Positions 15,978 through 23,137 of a stretch of DNA of 49,299 bases are shown here, in pieces. Source of the DNA: Smithella sp. (GTDB lineage: Bacteria > Desulfobacterota > Syntrophia > Syntrophales > Smithellaceae). The DNA is taken from the NCBI GenBank assembly GCA_012522275.1, contig JAAYKU010000289.1, positions 1 through 49,299 of the forward strand, written 5' to 3'. The notes beneath the pieces were generated by a model. It saw only the letters and a list, made by a program, of their open reading frames with translations, was not told where the DNA came from and ran no database searches. The position numbers were made by a program, and so were the translations under genes. How positions within the stretch are numbered: position 1 is the stretch's first letter; each line of letters begins with the position of its first letter.

Positions 15978-17720
15978 CTAATATCTGTTACGGCAACGAT
16001 CCAGTTCTTCCATGCCGTCACATTCATCTTTGATATATCCCGATCCGGCCATGATCTTGGGAGTGATAAATATCAGTAGTTGACGCTTTTGCCTGGTGAT
16101 ATTTTCTGTTTTGAACAGCCACCCCAGTACCGGAACTTTATAGAGCCAAGGAAGTCCACTTTCTACCTTATCGTCCTGATGCCTTGACACGCCCCCGATC
16201 ACTACCGTATCGCCGTCCTGAACCACAATCTTGGATTCCACTTCATTTTTCCGGATGGGAGGGTTGCCTTGCAGCTTTTCACCCTGCGCATAGTCAGGTG
16301 TGTCATTCGTCGCTTTGATTTCCATGGAAATCCGTCCCTCATCCGTAATTCTCGGTTTGACTTCCAGGCTCAATATGGCCTCCTTGAAAGTGACCGTGGC
16401 CGGAGAATTTCCCGAAGAGGGCGTCACATAGGGAACATCATCACCCTGCTTGATGACCGCTTTTACATTGTCCATTGTTACCACCTTGGGCGATGAAATG
16501 ACTTTGCCCTGAGTGGTTGCTTCCATAGCCTGAAGTTGAGTTTCAATAAAACCCTTGGCCCCCCCGAAGACAAGGCCGAAAGTAGGCCCGAGCACGGAGG
16601 ACGGGAAATTAACCGCCGCCATATACAGAGGGTTGGTCGAAGCCCCATCCGTCCATGTAATCTGGTCGGGATATACCGTTTTTTCGGCTCCTGTCTGCGT
16701 GAGCGGATTGGTGGCGCCGGAGAAACCAAAACCATACTTCCGGGACGACCCGTGCTGGCCGAATCCCCATTGCACGCCCAGATTTCTCACAAATTCTTCA
16801 GATGCTTCCACGATTTTCGCTTCGATCAGGATCTGACGCAGTTTACCTTTTTCAATCAATACTTCAAGCTCTCTGGCCTTGCGCGCGTCTTCGGCTTTTT
16901 TAACCTCTTCTTCCGCCTGTTTTTTGTCAGCTTCGTCCTTTTTCTTGCGCTCCAGAGTCATGACACTGACTACATTTCCCATCTGTTTTTTGGTGAGACC
17001 ATGAATTTCAAGGATAGCGTCAAGTGCCTGTGTCCAGGGGACATTTTTCATCGTCAATGTCACCTTGCCTTTGACATCATCACCGGAAATAATGCTCAAG
17101 TTCCCGTATTCGGACATCAGCCTCAAAACGCTTTTAATGTCTGCTTCCTGAAAATCCAGCGATACGATGCGGTCCGTGTATCTTCTGGCCGTTCCTGTAG
17201 AAAGAATTTCCTGTTCTTTTTTTTCGGCCTGCACCTCTTTGGCTTTTTCTGCAGCTCTCTGTTTTGCCAGAAGCCCCTCTTCGATGCTGGAAATATTAAA
17301 GTCTATGACAATGAGCTTTCCTTCCTGTCTGATGGAATAAGGAACTTTTTCTTTAAGGCTGACACGCAGATTGACCCATTGCTTGCCTGCACCCGTCTGT
17401 TGCTGGGCTCTTACTCCGACCACATTGAGCAGCTGTCCTTCACCGACATTTTCCCGCATGTTTCCCGGGGCAAAGAGGTTTTCCAACCTGATCAGCAGGC
17501 TGTTGTCCGCCTGAATCGTGGGCGTCCCGAGCAGGGGCTGCTCAGATACGACAAGACTTACCCTTTCGCGCCCCGGAAACTTTTCAAAAAGCACATTTTC
17601 CAGATATCCGGTATTTTTATTCTGCTGAGCCTCCGCCTCTGTCCACAGCATGGCGGCAGCATATAAAAAAACCCACAGGATCAAGAAAACGGGGATCATT
17701 TTGGATAAGCATTTTTTCAT
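15978..17720 (-). CDS. pilQ: type IV pilus secretin PilQ
   Basis: 580 aa, shorter than the about 700 aa or more of many PilQ proteins. It forms the outer-membrane pore for the pilus. A signal peptide ends near AEAQ (residue 32). One AMIN-like region follows (ENVLFEKFPGRERVSLVV), then a secretin/TonB short N-terminal domain (ISLDFQEADIKSVLRLMSEYGNLSII region, about 190-260), an N1-like part (RQILIEAKIVEASEEFVRNLGVQWG) and the secretin domain (AMEATTQGKVISSPKVVTMDN, VIGGVSRHQDD, PVLGWLFK, LLIFITPKI). Two highly charged Lys/Glu/Ala coiled-coil-like linkers, near residues 150-172 and 255-290, are unusual. Only one AMIN copy explains the shortness. It is the last gene of pilMNOPQ. Confidence 0.94.
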   Translation of the reverse strand: MKKCLSKMIPVFLILWVFLYAAAMLWTEAEAQQNKNTGYLENVLFEKFPGRERVSLVVSEQPLLGTPTIQADNSLLIRLENLFAPGNMRENVGEGQLLNVVGVRAQQQTGAGKQWVNLRVSLKEKVPYSIRQEGKLIVIDFNISSIEEGLLAKQRAAEKAKEVQAEKKEQEILSTGTARRYTDRIVSLDFQEADIKSVLRLMSEYGNLSIISGDDVKGKVTLTMKNVPWTQALDAILEIHGLTKKQMGNVVSVMTLERKKKDEADKKQAEEEVKKAEDARKARELEVLIEKGKLRQILIEAKIVEASEEFVRNLGVQWGFGQHGSSRKYGFGFSGATNPLTQTGAEKTVYPDQITWTDGASTNPLYMAAVNFPSSVLGPTFGLVFGGAKGFIETQLQAMEATTQGKVISSPKVVTMDNVKAVIKQGDDVPYVTPSSGNSPATVTFKEAILSLEVKPRITDEGRISMEIKATNDTPDYAQGEKLQGNPPIRKNEVESKIVVQDGDTVVIGGVSRHQDDKVESGLPWLYKVPVLGWLFKTENITRQKRQLLIFITPKIMAGSGYIKDECDGMEELDRCRNRY

Positions 17721-17732
17721 GGTATTACCTCT

Positions 17733-18239
17733 TTATATATTTTTGCGCAGTTTCAAAATAATTCTTTTCACTTTTTTCCCATCAGGCTCATCAACAGCTA
17801 TCCGGTCTGCCAGAATCTCACTGACTTTACCGTTGTTCAGTCCGATTCGCGTACCGATAAAAAGCGGGTAAAACTTTTTCCCCGCGTCTTCCACAATGGC
17901 AACTCGACGGATATTGTCCCCGATAACTCCGACAAGCCTGAAACTTTCTGTCGCCGCTCTCTGAAGGGGAAAAATCGATTCCGCCTTTTTTGCCGCTTCC
18001 GTTTTGGAGGGACGAATATCTATGTTGATGAAAGGTTTGAACGGGTCCGGCTTGCCCAGGGGATTGTAACTGTAGACATCATCCTGCGCATACGCGGCAG
18101 GAGCGGGTAGATGCGCTTCCGCAGCTAAAGGCGTCACTCCCTGCGATTCCGGCCTGCCGGCCTGTTCCGCTAATGAGCCGAAACACCAGGAAAACAGAAC
18201 AAGCAAACTTAATGATGAGATGATTTTACTTTTTTTCAT
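17733..18239 (-). CDS. pilP: type IV pilus assembly protein PilP
   Basis: 168 aa from the ATG at 18237-18239 (MKKSKIISS...), which overlaps pilO by 14 bp; a start at 18269 would overlap it by 44 bp. An N-terminal hydrophobic segment ends in FSWC, so it is either a lipoprotein, as usual for PilP, or membrane-anchored. The family core is visible: YSYNPLGKPDPFKPF, then ESFRLVGVIGDNIRRVAIVEDAGKKFY, followed by a small beta domain (LNNGKVSEILADRIAVDE). PilP bridges the inner-membrane PilMNO platform to the PilQ secretin. The gap to pilQ is 12 bp. Confidence 0.92.
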   Translation of the reverse strand: MKKSKIISSLSLLVLFSWCFGSLAEQAGRPESQGVTPLAAEAHLPAPAAYAQDDVYSYNPLGKPDPFKPFINIDIRPSKTEAAKKAESIFPLQRAATESFRLVGVIGDNIRRVAIVEDAGKKFYPLFIGTRIGLNNGKVSEILADRIAVDEPDGKKVKRIILKLRKNI

Positions 18240-18957
18240 TTTGTTTTTCACTTGTCTTTTCTTTGTCAATAAACATATACGTTTTCACCATGCATGACGA
18301 GGTAATCAAGTATCCTCGGCCCTTTATCTCTTTTCTGTCCCCCATGACAATACCGGACACATTGACAATTCTGGGCAGCTTGGACACTTTTTCAAAAAAA
18401 TGAACAATGTTTTGAAAATTGCCCAGCACAGTTACCTTCACCGGTATCTCTTCATAAAAAGGCTCCGGCTCCGGCTCTTCCTTTGCTCCCTTTTTTTTGC
18501 CGCCGGCTTTTCTTGCCGCCCCTTTCTGGTCGGTAGGCTTCATCATGTCCGAAACTTTAGCCGCCCCGGCCATGGATGGGTCCAGAGTTTTCGGCACGGC
18601 GGCTTTCGGTTCAAAAAGCAGGAACTCCACACCCGCTTCCGCACCAGCCAGAGCAACAGAATGAAAAAGACCTGGTATTTCCCGCTGGTCGGGAAGTTTC
18701 AGCAGGGCGACCTTGTAATTCTCTTCAAGGGCCTCCACCTCGGCTTTATATTTGTCGTAATCTCCGGCAATTTTTTCCTTTTGTTTAATCTGAACCAGCA
18801 TATCCTGATATTCAGTCTCGAGCCTCTCTTTTTTGGCCAAAACATCAGACAGGAAGTAAACATAATAAAAATATCCGACAAGGCAGATAACACCGATGAC
18901 AATCAAAGCTTTTGCCTGCGGAGATAATTTTTTGATATCATCAAAGGTGATGGCCAT
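18226..18957 (-). CDS. pilO: type IV pilus assembly protein PilO
   Basis: 243 aa. One transmembrane helix lies at about residues 17-37 (ALIVIGVICLVGYFYYVYFL), then a coiled coil (KKERLETEYQDMLVQIKQKEKIAGDYDKY region) and a ferredoxin-like periplasmic domain (VKVTVLGNFQNIVHFFEKVSKLPRIVNVSGI, the PilO signature). A Lys/Gly-rich linker (KGAARKAGGKKKGAKEEPEPE, about 145-165) interrupts the periplasmic part and is longer than I would expect. PilO pairs with PilN in the alignment complex. It begins 2 bp after pilN ends. Confidence 0.93.
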   Translation of the reverse strand: MAITFDDIKKLSPQAKALIVIGVICLVGYFYYVYFLSDVLAKKERLETEYQDMLVQIKQKEKIAGDYDKYKAEVEALEENYKVALLKLPDQREIPGLFHSVALAGAEAGVEFLLFEPKAAVPKTLDPSMAGAAKVSDMMKPTDQKGAARKAGGKKKGAKEEPEPEPFYEEIPVKVTVLGNFQNIVHFFEKVSKLPRIVNVSGIVMGDRKEIKGRGYLITSSCMVKTYMFIDKEKTSEKQNEKK

Positions 18958-18959
18958 AA

Positions 18960-19508
18960 TTAAAATCCTTTTTTCATTTTACAAGAAAAAATAAACTGCT
19001 GAAGCGTCACCCCCGCGATCTCCACTTTTTTTGACGAAATCAGCTCAATAGACTTTATGGAGGCATAATTCTCAATGGTCTTCATGAAATTAGCGGCCGC
19101 GATATTGTCACGCCCCACCCCTTCAACTTTCAGGTTGTTGCCATTTTGGTCTATCTTGACCACCCAAATTTCATTGGGGGGCACCAGCATGGCCAAATCG
19201 TCAAGTGTTTTAACAGGAAGCAACCTGTTTTCCTCCAGGTTGTTTATAACGTCGAGTTTCAGTTCCAGCAGCGCTTTTTGCTTCTTGAACTTTTCCAGAT
19301 CACCGATTTTCGCATTGAGCATCTGCAATGTCTGCCTGGAGTCGGCAACCCTGGTCTCAAGAGACGCCACCTGCGAGGAAAAATGCAGATATGTCCATAT
19401 GAGCGCGAGAATGAAAATGGCAAACAAGCCGACAATGATGGTTAGCTGCCTTGAGACATTTTCTTTCTTCTGCTTCTCGTGATATGGTAGTAGATTTATC
19501 TTGATCAT
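18960..19508 (-). CDS. pilN: type IV pilus assembly protein PilN
   Basis: 182 aa. The short cytoplasmic N-terminus MIKINLLPYHEKQ is the conserved PilM-binding peptide (INLLP). A transmembrane helix follows at about residues 25-45, then a coiled coil (VASLETRVADSRQTLQMLNAKIGDLEKF) and a ferredoxin-like domain (IWVVKIDQNGNNLKVEGVGRDNIAAANFMKTIE). It forms the inner-membrane alignment complex with PilM, PilO and PilP. The start overlaps the pilM stop by 4 bp, which suggests translational coupling. Confidence 0.94.
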   Translation of the reverse strand: MIKINLLPYHEKQKKENVSRQLTIIVGLFAIFILALIWTYLHFSSQVASLETRVADSRQTLQMLNAKIGDLEKFKKQKALLELKLDVINNLEENRLLPVKTLDDLAMLVPPNEIWVVKIDQNGNNLKVEGVGRDNIAAANFMKTIENYASIKSIELISSKKVEIAGVTLQQFIFSCKMKKGF

Positions 19509-20584
19509 TTGTCACCCATTTTCCTTAAGCCCAATCCAATGGCTACCGCACCGATTGTCTTGATGCTTTCGAGTTTTCCGGGATCGATATTTTTTTTGTT
19601 GTAATTTATTTTTATCAACGGATTTATCACTTCCGTTTCAATGTTCAATCGCTCCGACAGATGGCTTTTCAAACCGGCAATCCTGGATGAACCTCCACAC
19701 AGATAAACGTGCTTAATATAATCTCCACCGAATGTGGAGCGAAAATAATCAACTGATCTTTCGATTTCCGAACAAATAGGTTCCGCACACTCCAGTATCG
19801 CATTTCTCAGCTCAATATTATCGTCTTCGCCGCCGGAAATTCCGTCCACCTTCATGCTTTCCGCTTCTTCCGCAGATACCTGATACCGCTGCTGCAGGCC
19901 TTCTGTAATCGCATTTCCGGCCAGGGTGAAATCCCTGGTGAAAACGGACATCCCCCCCTTGATGACGTTGATGTTCGTCAGGCTCGCGCCGATATTGACA
20001 ATGACAATAATTTCGTTGCTTTCGTAGTCATAATTTTCCTCATACATGGTTTCCAGGGCAAAGGAATCTACATCCATAATCATGACATTCAGTCCGGCAG
20101 CCGTGATTGCATCGACATAACCGCTGACATCCGATTTTTTAGCGGCGACAATGATCACATCCATTTGATTGGGGTTGTATTCGTTGTCCCCGAGTATCTG
20201 GAAATCATAATTGACATCATTCATGTTGTCAAAAGGAAGGTATTTGCCGGCTTCATCGCGGATCAGTTCGCGCAGGTCTGTTTCTGCCATCTGGGCGAGG
20301 GTTACTTTTTTGACAATGACAGAATTGCCGGAAAGAGACGTGACAATCCCTTTTCCCCTGCAGCCGGAGTTACGGAAAAGTTCTTTGACCGTTGCCGTCA
20401 GCGCAACGGGATTTTCCAGAGCTCCTTCAACAATAACCCCCGGAGGAAGCGGAATCTGACGAAAACGGTTAAGAACGTAACCGCCCGACGCGCTGACAAT
20501 TTCTGCCAGCTTCAGGGAATTTGATCCGATATCCAGGCCAACAAGCTTTTTTTTGCCAGTAAATAATTCTTTCAAATCCATCAA
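19505..20584 (-). CDS. pilM: type IV pilus assembly protein PilM
   Basis: 359 aa, an actin/FtsA-like cytoplasmic ATPase-fold protein that binds the PilN N-terminus. The first phosphate motif LVGLDIGSNSLKLAEI is at about residues 14-29, then LRELIRDEAGKYLPFDNMNDVNYDFQI (a PilM hallmark), the second phosphate motif IVIVNIGASLTNINVI, and the adenosine motif HVYLCGGSSRIAGLKSHL, ending with TIGAVAIGLGLRKM. It is the first gene of pilMNOPQ, 29 bp after the ftsB-like gene. No motor genes (pilB, pilT), pilC or pilins are in this window. Confidence 0.96.
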   Translation of the reverse strand: MMDLKELFTGKKKLVGLDIGSNSLKLAEIVSASGGYVLNRFRQIPLPPGVIVEGALENPVALTATVKELFRNSGCRGKGIVTSLSGNSVIVKKVTLAQMAETDLRELIRDEAGKYLPFDNMNDVNYDFQILGDNEYNPNQMDVIIVAAKKSDVSGYVDAITAAGLNVMIMDVDSFALETMYEENYDYESNEIIVIVNIGASLTNINVIKGGMSVFTRDFTLAGNAITEGLQQRYQVSAEEAESMKVDGISGGEDDNIELRNAILECAEPICSEIERSVDYFRSTFGGDYIKHVYLCGGSSRIAGLKSHLSERLNIETEVINPLIKINYNKKNIDPGKLESIKTIGAVAIGLGLRKMGDK

Positions 20585-20613
20585 AGCACCGTCAATCTTC
20601 TTAGATAATCACT

Positions 20614-20880
20614 TCATTTTGACAACTGGTAAACAATATCGCTTTCTTTGACCATGCCCAGCTCTCTTCTGGCAATTGACTCGATATACGCCGGGTCGCT
20701 TCTTAACAAAACTATCTTTTCCCCCAGTTCCCTGTTGTGCGCCTCCAAGGAGTGATTCTCGCCTTTGAGCTGCGCCAGTCTTTTCCCCATCAGATAGTTG
20801 TCAACCAGCCCCCTGTTGCCGAATGTTATGAGAAGAGCCATTAAAAACAAAAAGGCGATCAAATACCGGCCTATTTTCAT
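20614..20880 (-). CDS. FtsB/DivIC-like septum formation initiator
   Basis: 88 aa from an ATG at 20878-20880; GGAGG lies about 12 bases upstream and an in-frame ATG at 20901 is possible. It has a single N-terminal transmembrane helix (YLIAFLFLMALLITFG), then a short coiled coil (KRLAQLKGENHSLEAHNRELGEKIVLL) and the family ending DPAYIESIARRELGMVKESDIVYQL. That is the FtsB/DivIC plan: a bitopic divisome protein that complexes with FtsL and FtsQ. Its position between a small regulator and pilMNOPQ suggests co-transcription with the pilus genes. Confidence 0.85.
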   Translation of the reverse strand: MKIGRYLIAFLFLMALLITFGNRGLVDNYLMGKRLAQLKGENHSLEAHNRELGEKIVLLRSDPAYIESIARRELGMVKESDIVYQLSK

Positions 20881-20924
20881 TGCTATGCATTGCCTCCACA
20901 CCCGGACCCATATTATCCATGCCT

Positions 20925-21128
20925 TTATTGGGGAAACACTTCTATGAAAGATTTTTTCAGAGCTTTGGCCACCTTTAATTTTGAGTTCTTCCGCGTAGGC
21001 AGCCCCTTTTCCATCTTCGCGATCGTCTGCGGCGTCAATTCCGCCCTCCTGGCAAGCTCGGATACGCTAAGCGGAATAGCCTCCCGAAACTTTCTAACCT
21101 TGTTTTTGGCGCTCTCATCCATAAACAT
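20925..21128 (-). CDS. small XRE-family helix-turn-helix protein
   Basis: About 67 aa from an ATG at 21126-21128; a TTG at 21144-21146, directly after AAAGGAAAAA, is an equally reasonable start. The frame extends to 21185, but the likely promoter makes that start impossible. Nearly the whole protein is one Cro/C1-type HTH: VRKFREAIPLSVSELARRAELTPQTIAKMEKG, then KLKVAKALKKSFIEVF. It should bind DNA as a dimer. It is the first gene before ftsB (45 bp gap) and pilMNOPQ, so it may regulate this operon. Its target is not known. Confidence 0.8.
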   Translation of the reverse strand: MFMDESAKNKVRKFREAIPLSVSELARRAELTPQTIAKMEKGLPTRKNSKLKVAKALKKSFIEVFPQ

Positions 21129-21161
21129 TAAAGCAATTGTTTTCAATTTTTCCTTTATGGA

Positions 21162-21167
21162 ACTATA
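21162..21167 (-). promoter_or_regulatory. probable -10 box before the XRE-ftsB-pil gene group
   Basis: TATAGT on the minus strand, in an AT-rich setting, with transcription predicted to start near 21155. A -35 at 17 bp is poor (TTTTAT); a TTGACT occurs closer than normal, at 21180-21185. The 21168-21394 stretch upstream is AT-rich and has no gene. Confidence 0.4.
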
Positions 21168-21394
21168 ATTAAAAGCAAAAGTCAATAAAAAATGTTTAAT
21201 GATAATGAATTTTATTTAATCTTAATTAATTTTCGCCATCAATACAAAACATCATTGCTTTTTATATCGGACTTATGCAACAAAACATTAGGACAAAAAA
21301 GGTATTTTGTGACCACAATCACGACACCAAGTCTAAAATGTCTGTGTTTTTAATAATATCTGATGGTTACAAGATCAGCGCCCGGAGCGCAGGC

Positions 21395-22570
21395 TTAAAA
21401 TTCAACTGAAGGCAGGCTCTGCTGCGGTTCGCCCAGCAAAAATTTACCGCTTTTAATCCAGTCTTTAAGAAGGTTGGCAATTTGGTTGGCCTTATAGTAA
21501 CTGGAAAGAGGCGCTGTAATAACTTTTTTCCCGTCGATTGTGACGGCGCCGCTACGCAGTTCTTCATAGCTTACCTGGGCCACCGGCTTCATATTACCCT
21601 TCGGATAATCCATACTGTAGTCAAATACCTGCGTGTAGATGTCTGCGTCTTTGATCGAGGTATATCGCGCCATATCTTCGTCCAAAATGGGGATGGGTAC
21701 ACCGATACCCACGAAAAGAGAAACACCGTAGCCTAAAATACTGGCGCCGGTGATCCATTCCGGGCTCATTTCCTTCATATTGCCGATAACCGCAATGGTA
21801 CCCGCTCCTTCCGTCGGCACGCCGTTGGCGCTGCGCATCACATGCGGGTTGTGCTGCGTGCCGGGCCAGGCGATAAATCCCTGGGCGCCACCTAAAAATA
21901 TCCTGGTTCCGACACCTATCGTACGGTAATAAGGATCGTTAAAAAGTGGGCTGAGCTGCCCGGATGTGGAGTAGGAAGCATTGGCCATACGGGGACGCAG
22001 CATTCCCATGTAAGTGTAGATCGTTTTGTCCGACAGGTTCACCGCACAATTATAGTTTTGATAGGCGTTGCGCGGATTGAATAAAAAGGCGTCCCTCAGA
22101 TCACCAATGGTAATGTTTTTCTCGAATTTACGTGCCGGATAACAGTCGGTCCCGTAGCCTTCGGCCCTCAACCGCACCGCATTGCCGGCAATCAGGTCTT
22201 CAATTACGTGACCGCCTCCGTAATTGAATTCGCCCGGATAGACGCTGTTGAGCGGATCCCCCTGCGCCACTTCCGTAGCGCCCAAGTAGCAGTCGACGGC
22301 GGCGATACCGCCATACGCCAGGACGTCATTGAGCCAGACCTGCGAAGCGCGGATACGCGGCGAGGTATGACCGAAATTCAAAAATGCCCCCGATGAGCAC
22401 ATAGCGCCGAATGTTCCGGTCGTCACAACGTCAACCCTGTGCGCCGCCTCGACATCGCCGTGACGCTCCACAATATCGATCATTTCTTCCGCCGTCACCA
22501 CAACGGCGCGACCCCGCCGGATCTTTTCGTTTATCTCTTGAAACGACTTATTGACTTTGTGTTTTTTCAT
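21395..22570 (-). CDS. DUF39 / homocysteine biosynthesis (HcyBio) family protein
   Basis: 391 aa. The family is recognised from the N-terminal KVNKSFQEINEKIRRGRAVVVTAEEM, then VVTTGTFGAMCSSGAFLNFGH (Cys58), FNYGGGHVIEDLIAG and GYGTDCYP (Cys143), plus GGAQGFIAWPGTQHNP. In methanogens the DUF39 protein works with a ferredoxin-domain partner to make homocysteine from aspartate semialdehyde and sulfide, and conserved cysteines are needed. Here there is no C-terminal CBS or ferredoxin domain and no partner gene beside it, so the partner must be elsewhere if that role holds. It lies 73 bp after dut on the same strand, probably the last gene of that unit. Confidence 0.85.
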   Translation of the reverse strand: MKKHKVNKSFQEINEKIRRGRAVVVTAEEMIDIVERHGDVEAAHRVDVVTTGTFGAMCSSGAFLNFGHTSPRIRASQVWLNDVLAYGGIAAVDCYLGATEVAQGDPLNSVYPGEFNYGGGHVIEDLIAGNAVRLRAEGYGTDCYPARKFEKNITIGDLRDAFLFNPRNAYQNYNCAVNLSDKTIYTYMGMLRPRMANASYSTSGQLSPLFNDPYYRTIGVGTRIFLGGAQGFIAWPGTQHNPHVMRSANGVPTEGAGTIAVIGNMKEMSPEWITGASILGYGVSLFVGIGVPIPILDEDMARYTSIKDADIYTQVFDYSMDYPKGNMKPVAQVSYEELRSGAVTIDGKKVITAPLSSYYKANQIANLLKDWIKSGKFLLGEPQQSLPSVEF

Positions 22571-22643
22571 GGGCCGGGTTTATCGATGAAATTTTTTGTT
22601 TTTCATATCACATTTAAAGGCAAATGCAAAACGCAAAGGGAAA

Positions 22644-23087
22644 TCATGTGTGCCCGAAACCGCCGTCGCCTCTTTCTGTCGGAGTGAGATTGACGGCTTC
22701 AACCCATTGCACGCGGCAGACGCGCTGAACCACCATCTGCGCCAGGCGCATGCCTCTTTTGACCGCAAACGGCCGCGCACCGTGATTGATAACGACGAGC
22801 GCGATCTCGCCGCGGTAATCCGCATCGATGGTGCCGGGAGAATTCAAAAGTGTGACCCCCTGATGAACGGCCAGGCCGCTGCGCGGCCTGATCTGCGCCT
22901 CATAACCTTCCGGCAGCATAACGGCAATGCCCGTCGGAATTTTAGCGCGCTCGCCGGGTGAAATGATCTGTTCGTCAGCCACAGCGGCACAAATATCCAT
23001 CCCCGCCGCCTGCACGGTCATATAAGCCGGCAGGGGAATATCTTCGTTGCCGGCCGTTTTCTGAATATGTATCCGTATGGTTTCCAT
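22644..23087 (-). CDS. dut: deoxyuridine 5'-triphosphate nucleotidohydrolase
   Basis: 147 aa from the ATG at 23085-23087, giving the normal N-terminus; the frame runs on to 23123, across the pnp terminator hairpin. It hydrolyses dUTP to dUMP and pyrophosphate, keeping uracil out of DNA. The trimeric dUTPase motifs are present: motif 1 AGMDICA (Tyr of the usual AGYD is Met), motif 2 PRSGLAVHQGV, motif 3 NSPGTIDADYRGEI with the catalytic Asp, motif 4 RLAQMVVQ, and motif 5 RGDGGFGHT at the C-terminus. It lies between pnp and the DUF39 gene. Read-through of the pnp terminator, or a promoter overlapping it, would be needed for expression. Confidence 0.95.
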   Translation of the reverse strand: METIRIHIQKTAGNEDIPLPAYMTVQAAGMDICAAVADEQIISPGERAKIPTGIAVMLPEGYEAQIRPRSGLAVHQGVTLLNSPGTIDADYRGEIALVVINHGARPFAVKRGMRLAQMVVQRVCRVQWVEAVNLTPTERGDGGFGHT

Positions 23088-23098
23088 GAATGATAAAA

Positions 23099-23126
23099 TC
23101 CGTGCCCGCATTTGTGCGGGCACGGA
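23099..23126 (-). terminator. pnp terminator immediately before dut
   Basis: A perfect 12-bp stem (TCCGTGCCCGCA, TGCGGGCACGGA) with a 4-base loop begins 11 bp after the pnp stop; the minus strand then reads TTTTAT. It ends only 12 bp before the dut start, so it may act as a partial terminator or attenuator. Confidence 0.7.
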
Positions 23127-23137
23127 CCTGTCATCTA

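Noticed and set aside
16536-17666. 376-residue plus-strand frame opposite pilQ
   Set aside because: Composition (runs of Phe, Ser, Cys) is typical of the antisense of a real gene; pilQ is clear on the other strand.
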